From Fragilariopsis cylindrus CCMP1102 (taxonomy: Eukaryota; Bacillariophyta; Bacillariophyceae; Bacillariales; Bacillariaceae), in NCBI GenBank assembly GCA_900095095.1, contig FMBT01000475.1, positions 1 through 64,000 on the forward strand: 64,000 nucleotides of DNA, in the 5' to 3' direction. Positions 24,539 through 35,276 of the stretch are shown piece after piece (the stretch's first letter is position 1; each line of letters begins with the position of its first letter). The notes under the pieces were generated by a model. It searched no databases and was not told the origin of the DNA. It was given only the letters and a program-made list of their open reading frames with translations. Made by a program: the position numbers and the translations under genes.

Positions 24539-25884
24539 ATGAGTAAAAGTCCATCACTAAGAAGAATTCAAGGTACGAACGATTTACTACAATATTTAAT
24601 ATTAATTTGACTTTGATTGATGATGAAATGTACAAACAAACTTCCCAAAACAACAACAAAGAAACTCATATTCATCTTTTAAAACATTTATTTGATTCTT
24701 CCTGTTTCTACGAACTTTACTACGTTGTATAACACACCACACACACAACCTGCATGTACACAAACACATTTATTAGCTGATATTCGTGAATTAGCATTAG
24801 ATCCATCAGATCAATATACAGCTGCACCATTAGAAAATGATATGTTTGAATGGCATTTTACTATCCGTGGTGCGGTGGACACTGATTTTGATGGTGGTAT
24901 CTATCATGGTCGAATTTTACTTCCACCAGAATATCCATTCAAGCCACCACATATTGTTTTTTAACACAATCAGGACGATTTGATATCAATACAAAAGTTT
25001 GTTTAAGTTTCAGTGCATACCATCCAGAATTATGGCAACCAGCATGGGGTATACGATTAATATTAGAAGCATTGATATCTTTTTTACCAACACCTGGTGA
25101 TGGTGCAATTGGTGCATTAGATTATTCATCGAAAGAACGTAAACGATTAGCAAAAGAATCAATATTATACTGTTGTAAACAATGTGGTCCAATCATTAAT
25201 TTATTACCAAAATTAGATCCCGACAACGATGAAAGGAAAAAATCTGATATGGCAACAAAAAAGAAAAGTTCGTCATCGTCCTTTGCAAAAGAAATTGAAG
25301 AATTAAAACGATTACAATTAGAGCGTGAAGGAAAACGTGGTGGTACTACTACTAAGAATAATAAGAATATTAATAACGGTGATAATAAAAAGAAAGATAA
25401 TGAGGGGGATGGTAGTAAAAAGGACGTTGAAAAAGACGACCAACAACAGCAGCAGCAGAAAGAGGACTCAACAACGAGCGAAGAAGTCGCTTCAGCCGCC
25501 GCGAAGGTTGAAGAAAAAGGAAAAGTAGTGGAAGAAAAATCAGCATCCGAGGATACCAAAGAAGCTTCCGTAGTAGAAGAAGAAAGCAACGCCACTACTA
25601 CTACTACTACTACCGACGATGCAACAGCCGCTGCTGCTGCTGTTAGAGAAGTAGAACAAAGCAATTCATGGATGTATGATCCATTATTGAATGTATCAAT
25701 TGTTTTCTTTTGTTTAATTTGTGCTCTATTTATAAAGAAAGCATTCGATCTGTCAGTAGAATTGCAAGCATTGCAAGATTTACCATCACCATCACCAATC
25801 GACGTAAAAGAAGCCGCGGATGCTGTAGCTTCTTCTCTTGCTAATGCTGCTTCTTCTGCTTCTGGCGGTGGTGAAGATTTGTAA
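24539..25884 (+). CDS. UBE2J/UBC6-type ubiquitin-conjugating enzyme, tail-anchored
   Basis: Ubiquitin E2 of the ER-associated degradation pathway. Exon 1 is 24539-24572 (MSKSPSLRRIQ). The intron runs to a TTATTAG acceptor, and exon 2 starts at 24777 (DIRELALDPSDQYTAAP). ENDMFEWHFTIRG, GGIYHGRILLPPEYPFKPP, GRFDINTKVCLSFSAYHPE (catalytic Cys in KVCLS) and WQPAWGIRLILEALISFLPT are the diagnostic UBC6/UBE2J segments. A long Lys/Glu/Ala/Thr-rich linker follows. Near the end is one membrane segment (about LLNVSIVFFCLICALFI), then about 50 residues. The reading frame changes at a T-run (24957-24962) that has six T where seven would keep frame. Such a conserved enzyme is unlikely to be broken, so sequence error is the simplest reading. 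The tail beyond the membrane segment is longer than in yeast Ubc6. Confidence 0.9.
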
Positions 25885-26186
25885 GGAGTGCTGGTATCTT
25901 TTTTGCGTAACCTCAAGATGAATTCGTGTTCCATCATCACTACAAGTAGATACTTACGTGAAAAAGAAGAAGGAAACGAAAATAAAAAAAGTTTGGTGAA
26001 AATTGAAATAAATTATGACGAAAACGAAGAAAAATTAAAAAATTGTTTTGTATATTTGATAAATAAATGGATACCCTTAACCTACTACACTAGCTAACTA
26101 GTTCATATAGAATATATCACATCAGTATCACATCAAAGTAAATTTATTTATTTATTTATTTTTGTATATAAAGTCAATATACTATT
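25885..26186. other. Intergenic region between convergent genes
   Basis: 3' flanks of the E2 gene (plus) and the WD40 gene (minus). It contains an ATTT repeat at about 26139-26162. Nothing else is seen. Confidence 0.5.
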
Positions 26187-27854
26187 TTATAAATTACTAG
26201 GTACGAAAACACTAAATCCAGAGTATGCTGTTGTCATAACACAGCTTGATATTTGTGGATGCCAATGACATTCTTTGAATTGTTTTGATCCCGAATGACA
26301 AAATAATAATTGGGGTGGTATATCAGCAACGAGTTGTTGTATATCATTACTATTATCATTGTTGGCGTATGGTGATGATGGAACATCTTCTTCTACCGAT
26401 AGATCATATATGTATACACCAACCTCGTCACTCATTGCAAGCATACTTTCATCGGTTGGATGCCATTCGACAGATGTAACAGGCGTTTGATGACATGTAA
26501 AACGTGCCAATGGTTCAGGTGCTTTCTTTTTATCATCCCCACCACCAAAATGTCGTAAATCCCATACACAAAGTGTACCATCATCAGCACCGGTTGCTAA
26601 TAAGTTACTTACAAGTTTGTTCCAACTAAGTACATTAACATCTGTATTTGGATGTAAGTATGGTCGTAACATAGCCTTGTTGGGTGCTCTTGTATCGTAT
26701 ATAGCAACATGCCCATTACTTTCAGCTGCACAATAACAGTCGATTCTGTTGGACTCCATTGTAAATCTTCAATAGAAACTCCACCGGGTGTTTCATAGGA
26801 TGGTGAAACAGTATACGACGATCCATCTTCATTACTTGTCCATAAATGTATATTACCATCATTGTCACCTGTTGCTAACGAACCACGTGTAACATTCGAC
26901 CAATCTAAAGCAAAACCTTCTGAACTATGTCCATCATATGAAAAGAATGGACCATTAGTTTTCGTAATACTGCTTGTTGTACGGTTACCACGACCTTCCG
27001 ATATTTCAAATCGATTACGTAATTCTTCTATATCAAACAAATTAACCTTCCCAACATCACTCCATGTAGCAACAATATTTTGATTTTGTGGCATAACACG
27101 TAGTCGATTAACACCACCATAATGTGGTAATGAATAATGTTCAAGGATTGGATCCAAATCAAGATCTTCATCCTCATCATCAGAATCTGATCCATCGCCA
27201 TCCTTGTCGTATTCATCACCTAATATATCTTCTTCATCATCATCTTTATCTTGTGGTAATTTACTTAAATCACTTAATTTTAATACTGTTACCTTGTTCG
27301 AACTTGGATTGTCAGCTTGAGTACCAACTACAGCCTGTAATGTATGTGGATACCGTTGACGATTCTCACCAAGATTATCTCTTAGTAAATCAAAACTTAA
27401 TGATGGCCATTCTGGTGTTAACGTATGATACATTTTATATGCAGTTGGATCCATTTCTAATTCAATTTCTTCTTTATCATCTTCCTTCTTATGTCCCATT
27501 AATGGATGCCATGATTGAATGACTTCAACGTCATCACCAATTTCTGACATATTCATTTTCCTGCTCCTGCTGTTGATGGTGGTTTCATTGATTCATCCTG
27601 ATCTTCCATATATCATCATCATCATCATCATCATCATCACTAGCATCATCATCACTATCATCATCATTGTTCTCAACCACATCTTCTTCTTGAATAATTT
27701 CATCAACAATGGATCTTCAAATCTAAGATTTTCTTTCGTCTCTTACTTCTTCTTCCTTCACTGCATCATTTGGTGTTGCGGAAGTACGTTGCTGCTTATC
27801 ATCTTTAACTCCACCACCACCACCACCGACACGACGCTTAGATTGCTTCCCCAT
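26187..27854 (-). CDS. GRWD1/RRB1-type WD40 ribosome-biogenesis protein
   Basis: In yeast and animals this family is a nucleolar chaperone for ribosomal protein L3. The signature stretches EIELEMDPTAYKMYHTLTPE, WPSLSFDLLRDNLGENRQRY and PHTLQAVVGTQAD are clear. An acidic linker and WD repeats follow (GFALDWS...ATGDNDGNIHLW, IEDLQWSPTES, LLATGADDGTLCVWDLR, VTSVEWHPTDES). The best start is the ATG at 27852-27854 (MGKQSKRR), which adds a basic/acidic N-terminus. That segment changes frame near 27730 and near the poly-Asp microsatellite (about 27610-27650) before joining MNMSEIGDD. Another one-base change lies near 26735, inside the fourth repeat (TVI then CAAESNGHVAIYD). All other features are conserved, so these are probably sequence errors. 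Confidence 0.88.
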
Positions 27855-28093
27855 TCTTTTTCTTCTTTTCTTCTCTTCTACTTCCTCTACCCGTTCTTTT
27901 CCTGTTACTTGTGCATAATGAAATAAAAGCCAGGAGTCTATTTTACCGCTGATGATGGATTAATTCTTGTTGTTGATGATTTTTAAAACTTTTGATCTTT
28001 CATATTGCTGCGCGTGTAAAATGAATGGTCTGCTCGCGCAGAGCGAAGGTCAGACACACTTACTTACTTTTGAAAAATCTCCTCAGTCGTACA

Positions 28094-28115
28094 GTACCCG
28101 TCCTGTTTCGGGTTT
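28094..28115 (+). repeat. Left terminal inverted repeat of the tyrosine-recombinase element
   Basis: Reads GTACCCGTCCTGTTTCGGGT plus two T. It matches the reverse complement of 32430-32451 at 21 of 22 positions. Inside it, ACCCG and CGGGT form an inverted pair around a short centre, the layout of a tyrosine-recombinase core site. Confidence 0.75.
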
Positions 28116-28565
28116 TTAGCGCGGTACCATACTAGCGCGAGTGATTTTAGGTACTTTGTTGGTACTGGGTGTTTACATAGGCCTTACATAAGGAAATACA
28201 CGATAAAAATAGATGAAAAATATCGCACTCACCTTGGTACTGGTACGTGGCGCAGTAAGAGAACGTTGGTACTGGTACCTTGACGCGAGTAAGAAAGTCA
28301 GTACTTTGAATTGGATTTTTAATAGGCCTATGTAAAGCAAAAAATTCAAACATAAAAATGACATTGCCACATGTATGAGGTTTAAAAATTTAATTAGAGA
28401 GAGGAAATTATTAAATTTGATTGGTTAATATTAATAGCACGACAAAGTGCGAATTATGCAGCAAAGACATCAATAGTACAGTAGATCCATCAAAAGAAGC
28501 AACATGATCCCTGACAAGAATGACAACAGCAGTAACAGTTTGACGACAAAGACAGGATAACAAAT

Positions 28566-30986
28566 ATGGATAGGGGAGAAAACTTTGAAGGTAGTGATAA
28601 CGAATCAGAGGTAGGTCGTACCTATCATAATCCACCAATGCTTACACAAGAAGCAGCAGGTGTGTTAGCTGGTTTTGGTGCTGTGTATAACAACAACAAC
28701 AATATTTTGATTCCTTCCAACTTTCAACAAGAGAGAGATCAACAAACTGCTGATTTGAATGCGGTAATGGGACTAGACATAACATTCGAAAATGAAGAGA
28801 GTGGTAATAATGAAGTTGCCATTGGTGCATCATCAACTCTTGGTACATCCACTAGGACTTCACGAAGAGTAACCTTGTCAGCTCAAAAACAGAAACAACA
28901 ACACCAACCTGTTATCAATAATCCGTATGAAAACAATAACAAAAAACGCAATCAACCTTCTCTACCAACACAGGCATTACGGACATCAACATCAGCAGCA
29001 TCTGCACAAACAGTGTTAGTGCCTCCAGCGCCACTAGCGACACATCAGGAGACAATGAATGCATATGCAAGAAATTTAAAAACAGATCCACTTAGTGGAA
29101 TGAATAATATATCGGACCAACAGAAAAAAAGCCTTACATCAGCAACCCATAACACAACTAGTCATGAAAAGAGGGTAACAGCAGCAGAGGTACGCTTCAT
29201 TGATATATTGAAGGAGCATGCAAGCAATGATACAGTTCTCATGGAAGAGATTAATACTTATGTATGGATGGATGATGGACTGACATCCGATCGACGTCTT
29301 TATTCAACACTTCGAGGTAACAAGACTGCTGCTGTAAAAAAAACAATCCTCAATCGAGCATTAAATATATGGACTATGAAAATTGAGAACTTGAGGAAAC
29401 CAGGTCAACCATTAGATGCAAATTCCCATGAACAACAAGTGAAGTATTTGTTCCGTGCCTTTCAAGATAGAGGCATTGAATATGCACCAACCGACTTCAA
29501 AGGCGAAGGTGAATTCTTGGGTGTATTGAGAGAGGATTGGAAGGAGAAGAAACAAAAAGATGTTACATTTGCAACAAAACGTACAAAACCAGAATATGAC
29601 GAGTATGGTGATGAGAAGTTTGAGAAGCTATTCACAGACGGAACATTAAACCCATACACTAATCCACATAACTTACAAATCTGTATCATCTGGGGTTTGG
29701 GACGTTATCTAGGATTTCGTGGTCAGGACGAAATCGTCTATTCCAAATGGAGTCAATTTGAGATAACAAAGTATAAATCTGGGCCAGATCAAGGATTACG
29801 GAAGGTAGAAGCACATATCAAGGATGGTTATGATAAAAGTAATAATTTAAAGTTGGGAAATACTGCACCATGTGAACATAAACCAGAGATCCGAGAAGAT
29901 CCGAATAATATTCATTGTTGGGTCAAGTTGTTTGCGTTGTATCGTGAAAAATGTCCTGATGAACAGCAACGATTTCTTTGTAAAATAGATGACAACATCA
30001 CAAGAACAACTTGGTATTATCCAAAAAATGCAATAGGGAAAACTAAAATTCGTGCAATGGTCAAGGAAGCAGCTGAGACGGCAGGATTTCTAGACTGGGC
30101 AAAGTTTACTGCACATCGGAATCGAGATCGAATGGTAACAGCAACAGTCTCTAACACTAATGTCACATCAAAAGCGTCATTAGCACAAGCTCGTCATGGT
30201 AATGCGAAGTCTCAAGATCCATACAACCACAACACAGCAGTGCAAAAACACCATCTTCAAAATGCTCTTCTTGGTGGAATTCATGGTAATGGTGGATTGC
30301 AGACTAATCACAAGTCTTCAACTAATACATCATTGAAGAATGAAAACGATGATGATGAAAAGGAAAACAAACCTATCATTAATGACAACAATAATAAAAA
30401 GGATACACAATTAACAAAACAATTATCGTCCCCCACCAAAGATCAATACAGAATGCAATTAGCTGCAGCAACAACAACCCATGAACAAGATGCACAAAGA
30501 TTGGAGAAGCGTAAACACAAACGTGATGATTACAAACAACAACGTAATGATTACAAACAACAGAACAAAAAACTTAAATCTGATCTTACCAAGATTGAGC
30601 ATGAACTTTCGATTGAATTACAAAGATCAAAATCAAACGATGATGCTCATGCTGTGGAAGGAAAACAGCTCAAATCTAAAATTGGAATGCTAGAATTAAA
30701 CTATTCGAACATGAAGGAAGCAATGAAAATTGAAAGACGCGAGAATAATGCATTAGTAGAGCAATTAGAAGGTAAAGAATCTGAAATCACATCATTACAA
30801 CAACAACTACAACAAAAGGCAACTGATTCGAAGCAGCAAGCAACTGATTTGAAGCAGCAAGCAATCGATTCAAAGCAGCAAGCAACCAATATCGTGTCAT
30901 TACAGCAACAGCTCTCTAATGCACAGCAGCAACAGATGTTGCTGATGATGCAACAACAAAATCATGGTAGTTGTACCATCATGTAA
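28566..30986 (+). CDS. Crypton-type tyrosine recombinase with C-terminal coiled coil
   Basis: An intact 806-residue frame with a short disordered N-terminus. A helical core-binding part (about 210-310, TAAEVRFIDILKEHASN, KKTILNRALNIWTMKIE) precedes a catalytic domain like the DUF3504/Crypton domain known from ZMYM2, QRICH1 and KCTD1. The catalytic set is in place: R385 in YLGFRGQDE, H517 and R520 in TAHRNRDR, H544 in ARHGNAK and the nucleophile Y553 in DPYNHN. The H544-Y553 distance of nine fits the family. WVKLFALYREKCP and TWYYPKNAIGKTKIRAMVKE fill the usual positions between. Residues about 620-800 are a Gln/Lys-rich coiled coil with QQATDSK-type repeats, a likely multimerisation tail. It is expected to cut and rejoin DNA through a 3'-phosphotyrosine link. 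The frame has no stop or shift, unlike many neighbours. Confidence 0.88.
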   Translation: MDRGENFEGSDNESEVGRTYHNPPMLTQEAAGVLAGFGAVYNNNNNILIPSNFQQERDQQTADLNAVMGLDITFENEESGNNEVAIGASSTLGTSTRTSRRVTLSAQKQKQQHQPVINNPYENNNKKRNQPSLPTQALRTSTSAASAQTVLVPPAPLATHQETMNAYARNLKTDPLSGMNNISDQQKKSLTSATHNTTSHEKRVTAAEVRFIDILKEHASNDTVLMEEINTYVWMDDGLTSDRRLYSTLRGNKTAAVKKTILNRALNIWTMKIENLRKPGQPLDANSHEQQVKYLFRAFQDRGIEYAPTDFKGEGEFLGVLREDWKEKKQKDVTFATKRTKPEYDEYGDEKFEKLFTDGTLNPYTNPHNLQICIIWGLGRYLGFRGQDEIVYSKWSQFEITKYKSGPDQGLRKVEAHIKDGYDKSNNLKLGNTAPCEHKPEIREDPNNIHCWVKLFALYREKCPDEQQRFLCKIDDNITRTTWYYPKNAIGKTKIRAMVKEAAETAGFLDWAKFTAHRNRDRMVTATVSNTNVTSKASLAQARHGNAKSQDPYNHNTAVQKHHLQNALLGGIHGNGGLQTNHKSSTNTSLKNENDDDEKENKPIINDNNNKKDTQLTKQLSSPTKDQYRMQLAAATTTHEQDAQRLEKRKHKRDDYKQQRNDYKQQNKKLKSDLTKIEHELSIELQRSKSNDDAHAVEGKQLKSKIGMLELNYSNMKEAMKIERRENNALVEQLEGKESEITSLQQQLQQKATDSKQQATDLKQQAIDSKQQATNIVSLQQQLSNAQQQQMLLMMQQQNHGSCTIM

Positions 30987-31148
30987 ACAATGTATAACAT
31001 ACCATCCATTGTGTCAACCATTATATATATGTAAAAATAAATAGTTTATTATTATAATCATTACCATCACTTTCATAGTTTATTACACATAAAATATCCT
31101 GAATATAATCGTATCATCATGTTGTCGTCACAACATAGGAGCTCCTTC

Positions 31149-31199
31149 CAAATGAACCACCAAATGAACCACCAAATGAACCACCAAATGAACCATCAA
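31149..31199 (+). repeat. 12-bp tandem repeat, four copies
   Basis: CAAATGAACCAC is repeated in tandem, the last copy with one change (CCATC). It lies 160 bases after the stop of the recombinase gene. Confidence 0.85.
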
Positions 31200-31460
31200 A
31201 CCACACCACTGACTAATCACTAAGAACCAACAACTAAATATCAATCACCGCGACTCAGCACAAAGGGCAATGAAGATACAATACAGGGTGGCCATCTCCC
31301 TGATCGTACCAACATCCTAAGCATCAAAGAATCTGTGCAAATGTAAGTAGCTATCAATAGTAGGAAAAGTGAGAACAGCAAATACACATACCGTACATTT
31401 TTTTTGTTACTGTACAAGATTTTTTTATTTTTATTGTTTGAAAAAAAATGTCGGTGAAAT

Positions 31461-31522
31461 TTGAGTGCGTCAGTCAAGAAATTCAAATTTTTTGAGTGCG
31501 TCAGTCAAGAAATTCAAATTTT
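31461..31522 (+). repeat. 31-bp tandem duplication
   Basis: Two almost identical copies start TTGAGTGCGTCAGTCAAGAA and continue through ATTCAAATTTT, at 31461 and 31492. Confidence 0.85.
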
Positions 31523-32429
31523 TACTTAGGAATTTTTTTTTTAAAAAGGTTCGAAATTTTTTGAAAAATGGGCTTATGTAATTATCAAAAAATATTACTT
31601 AAGAGATTCAAATTTGAAAAAAATTCAAGTGCGACAATAAAGGGCCTATGTAAATTTACAGTACTTAGGAGATACCTTGGTACTGACCGCCTTGGTACTA
31701 AAACACGCCTTGGTACTAAAAACACACCTTGGTACTGACACCCATCCGCCTTGGTACTCGCCTAGGTACTGGTACCGTGCTCAATGGTGGTGAGAGAAAA
31801 TTCATCACAACAATGATGAAACTTTACACTTTTAAGCACCTCCGCGGCAACACCCGCCTCGTCAGATCTTCTTTAATAATAGACGGATTTTAATAATGAG
31901 AACCTCTACAGATAGCTCACATCATATACTTACACACTGATGCATACAAACAAAATCTGTTCTATACAAGGTAATGAAATATTGTGTATTAGTACTAGAA
32001 GAGGTGGGACAAAAATAAACACATGTGCAAGAATAGAAATAATAAATAAAGTATTGGTGGAAAAACTTTAAAAACATGTCAAGGGCATCAATATATGTAT
32101 ACATTATCTATTTCCATTCTTAGTTTTACTATTTGTCTCTTTGTATTGATGGATGAATTTAATTTTTAGTCATTCGTTGTTAAAAAATTTAATTTTGTAG
32201 TGCATCTTCGCACCTATCTGTTGGACGAGCTACTAAAATTAAATCAAATGTCTCACAAAATAAGCACTAGAATAACAATACAGTAAATGCAAATGGACAG
32301 AATCAAATAAAAATAGAAGCGGTGCATCGCTGCAAAGAGATGCCTCTTGCACTACAGTACTGGATAGGTAGTGGGGCATGCCAAGTAGCTAGCAAAATCA
32401 CAATCGCACTAGTATTTGTACCTTGCTGC

Positions 32430-32451
32430 AAACCCGTAACAGGACGGGTAC
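32430..32451 (-). repeat. Right terminal inverted repeat of the tyrosine-recombinase element
   Basis: Plus strand AAACCCGTAACAGGACGGGT plus AC. It is the inverted partner of 28094-28115, with one mismatch. Its own arms ACCCGT and ACGGGT are perfectly inverted around a six-base centre. Confidence 0.75.
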
Positions 32452-32932
32452 GCTCATACCTTCCCAATTTATGCCGCTTGTTTACGGAAAACTTCAGCCA
32501 AAAGGGATGGCTTCAGTTTTCCTTATAAAACTTCATGCAATGACCTCAGTCTTCGACTTCGTTCATTGCCTTCAGTTTTAATGCCAGTACCAAGAAAGTA
32601 CCATGACACGTAGTTCCTCGTGCTTCGCCCTCGGCACTAGCGCATGGTACTTTCTTGGTACTGGCGCGCGGCCTAAAACAGGCAAGGTATTAACATACTT
32701 TACTTGTTCGTGAACCAATCATTTTTGTTGGCAAGCTACTTGTACGCAATACAGTAAGTTAGTTAGATTTATCGTGAGATCAAAAGATTTTTATCGGTAC
32801 CGGCAGCAAGATTACCAACGAATAATACTAGTGATGGAAGGGCAAAATAAGGCATGCACAGTGACAAAGAACCAATAAAAAGAAAGAGAAGAGAGAGAAA
32901 GGAAGAGAGAGAGAGAGAATTACAACGCAACA
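32452..32932. promoter_or_regulatory. Region between the mobile element and the methyltransferase gene
   Basis: Apart from the hairpin above, it holds an AG-rich leader (about 32880-32922) directly ahead of the ATG at 32933. A TATAAAA lies at about 32524-32530. No coding frame is seen. Confidence 0.4.
32583..32665. repeat. Perfect 23-bp inverted repeat with 37-base loop
   Basis: Arms at 32583-32605 (GCCAGTACCAAGAAAGTACC then ATG) and 32643-32665 are exact reverse complements. The arms contain the TTGGTACT word found in the ends of the neighbouring element, so this may be a decayed end or a small palindromic element just outside the right terminal repeat. A transcript could fold it as a stable hairpin. 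Confidence 0.85.
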
Positions 32933-34714
32933 ATGGTATCGAAAACGGAAAACAGCGATGAAACAACGCCTGGTACTGATGCTCAAGTAGATGCACAGGC
33001 TGATGCCATTCGAGTAGTACTAGACTCTAATGATGATGCTGACGACGGTGAGAATAAAAATAAGAATAAAACGACGACGAACAATAAACAACAACAGCAT
33101 CAACAAAGAAGAAATACAAGAGATAATAACAGTATTAATAATGCAAGAAAGAATAATAATGCAAGAGATAATACAAGAAATAATAATAATGATACAAATA
33201 CAAATACAAAAGCAACATTCTCAAATTTTAGTACAGCAAGTGATGATGAATTTTGTATGGTAATAATGGAACGTTTAAATGAAGATCCTATATCAAAACA
33301 ATATCCAAGATTATTTAATATAATACCAAATATATTCTTGAAATGGAGAAAACGATATTCTATAACAAATCCAAAATTATGGAAACGTTTATTTGATTTA
33401 GATCGTGTTATAAAAGAATTTATAGAAGCATGTCCTGTGATTGATTCTGTATTAACAATGATTGAAAGTGAAAAAAATCAAGACGACGAAGAAAGTGAAG
33501 GAAAAAAACAAAAGCAATGTTATACAATAATTGATCTATGTTCCGGGAAAGGTTATCTTGGTATGATATTATCAGAAATGTTACCACCATCAAAAATATT
33601 TCGTATCGTATTAATGGATATAGCATGGCCGATGCGGAATGTACCCAATGCCAAAAGTAAGCCACAACATATCAATTGGGATCACATATATGGTAAAATT
33701 GGTGGTAGTACTGATGAAATTGAAATTGAAACTGAAATTGAAAAAGGTGAAACTAAAATTGAGGATGAAGTTGAGAATGAGACAACCAACGTTGGCGTAT
33801 TATGTCAAGATATTACAATCGAGGATGATAATGGTACAACATCTACATCGTCTACACCTCCCAACACATATTATGATACATGGCCGATACCAATTGATAC
33901 ATCAAAGCAAGATCTAAAGTCATCGCGTCAATTAAAGAAGATAAGTGAACATTTTTATCCAACAAGGATCATCCTGTTATTATGATAGGGATACATTTAT
34001 GTGGTATATTATCTATGCGTGCTATTGATTTATACAATACGAATAGAAATATTAAATTATTTGTATTAAAGCCATGCTGTTTACCAGGGATGGTACATGC
34101 AAAGCGTAAGGAAATTTTTTCATTTAATAAAGATCATTTGTCGTCGCTTAAAAATAATCATCCTAATCAGCATACATTTAAAGCAGAAGATGTTTGTGTA
34201 CATGGTAAGTGGAAAAGAAATAAATGGATTAATGGACCACCACGATCACATTTACAACCCAAATTTATTAAGTGGTGTACTAATTTATATCATGGTATTA
34301 ATGAAATTGATTATGACGATGATATCAACCAACAACAACAACAACAACAACAAGTTATTAACAGCAGAAACAACTACGACGGCAGAATCTAGTGGTAGTA
34401 CTGAAGATAATGATGATAGTAATAGTAGTAATGACAACGATGTTGATGTTGAAATCGAAAGCTTAACTATTAATAGCAATGATAATAGTGTAGTAAAACA
34501 ACCTGATGGTGATGATGATGATAATGTTGCAGTTGAAACAATCACAGAAACAAAAATTTCAACAACCACACAAAAATTACATACACGTATACAAGTTCAA
34601 CATGATGGTGGATTTCAAAATGATTTTATTTTTGCGGAACGTTTACCTATATCATCTACAAAAGTTTGGTATGAATTAAATAAATATAAAGTGGAAGTAG
34701 AAGTAGAAGTATAG
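32933..34714 (+). CDS. SAM-dependent methyltransferase, METTL25/RRNAD1-like
   Basis: After a disordered Asn/Thr-rich N-terminus (1-95) comes a helical part and then the class I SAM-binding motif YTIIDLCSGKGYLGMILSEM (about 33525-33585). WPMRNVPNAK and INWDHIYGKI follow. After a T-run near 33955 that is one base short, the frame continues VIMIGIHLCGILSMRAIDLY and FVLKPCCLPGM. HLCG plus PCC is the arrangement seen in METTL25/RRNAD1-type methyltransferases, whose targets are poorly known. A second frame change lies in the CAA microsatellite at about 34327-34355. The last part reads RIQVQHDGGFQNDFIFAERL, then KVWYELNKYK. The middle piece (34029-34135) was later copied to 36295-36402. Confidence 0.75.
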
Positions 34715-35276
34715 TATCTCACATACCGTACTATACAACGAGAAAATCTATCCATTGAATGAAATAAGATAAGATAAGACTCAATAATATTATCCTAGAA
34801 ATTTTTTCATTGTAACAATCCAAATAATAATTGATCCTATTCGTACTACGTGCGTAGTGAATGTTTGCTTGTGTTATGTGTTAAAATTACTGCAGTACAA
34901 TTATATTACCAGGTACGTTTATTACTAGCTAGTATTAGTAGCTAGTATTAGATGCTAGTAACTAGTAGTAGTAGCTAGTAGTAGTAGCTAGTAGTAGTAG
35001 CAGCTCTAGCTAGCTCTCAGCTAGTAGTAGACTTCCGTACCCACGTTACATAAAAGATGCAATATTTTAAATAAATAAATGCATGTGTGGCGCGCGGAGA
35101 GGCTCTGTGTTAAAAAAGTTTAATACCGTAAAACGCAACATGTAACGACTATGATACACAATGTATACAATATCACGATCTAATCTAAACAACTACGATA
35201 TGTACGATACACTCGGCCACCAATTTTAATGATCCATTTGTGATCCCTTTGTACAGCCACACACAACATCTGCAAC
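34715..35276. other. Intergenic region with TAGCTAG-type repeats
   Basis: A degenerate tandem array of CTAGTAGTAGTAG/TAGCTAGTATTAG units spans about 34918-35027. The rest is the upstream flank of the GC-rich secreted-protein gene. No coding frame is seen. Confidence 0.55.
34918..35027. repeat. Degenerate TAGCTAG/GTAGTA tandem array
   Basis: About a dozen variants of GCTAGTAGTAGTA and CTAGTATTAGTAG stand in tandem. The units are partly palindromic (AGCTAGCT). Confidence 0.7.

Larger units (their letters stand above)
30987..32429. other. Non-coding right part of the tyrosine-recombinase element
   Basis: No coding frame. It contains four copies of a 12-bp CAAATGAACCAC unit (31149-31199), a 31-bp tandem duplication of a TTGAGTGCGTCAGTC-led unit (31461-31522), GGCCTATGTAAA at 31644-31655 and a cluster of six TTGGTACT/TAGGTACT copies (about 31676-31770). 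The iterated short repeats near the end resemble subterminal binding sites of transposases. Confidence 0.5.
28094..32451 (+). mobile_element. Crypton-like tyrosine-recombinase transposon with terminal inverted repeats
   Basis: A 4.36-kb stretch bounded by 22-bp inverted repeats (28094-28115 and 32430-32451; 21 of 22 positions match). It contains one intact tyrosine-recombinase gene and about 1.4 kb of non-coding DNA to its right. Inside each end the sequence TTTACATAGGCC recurs (28171-28182; inverted as GGCCTATGTAAA at 28325-28336 and 31644-31655). Clusters of TTGGTACT occur left (about 28158-28275) and right (about 31676-31770). Cryptons are DNA transposons mobilised by a single tyrosine recombinase and normally lack inverted ends, so this may be a variant or an element of another tyrosine-recombinase group. 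No target-site duplication of four or more bases is visible. The outer limits are inferred. Confidence 0.6.

Noticed and set aside
24692-24776. In-frame ATG ahead of the E2 domain as an alternative start
   Set aside because: It lies in the intron. The exon at 24539-24572 plus the TTATTAG acceptor gives a better N-terminus for this family.
25122-25940. 272-codon minus-strand frame opposite the E2 gene
   Set aside because: It is a shadow of the low-complexity E2 linker (Ser/Val/Phe runs mirroring Lys/Glu/Thr codons).
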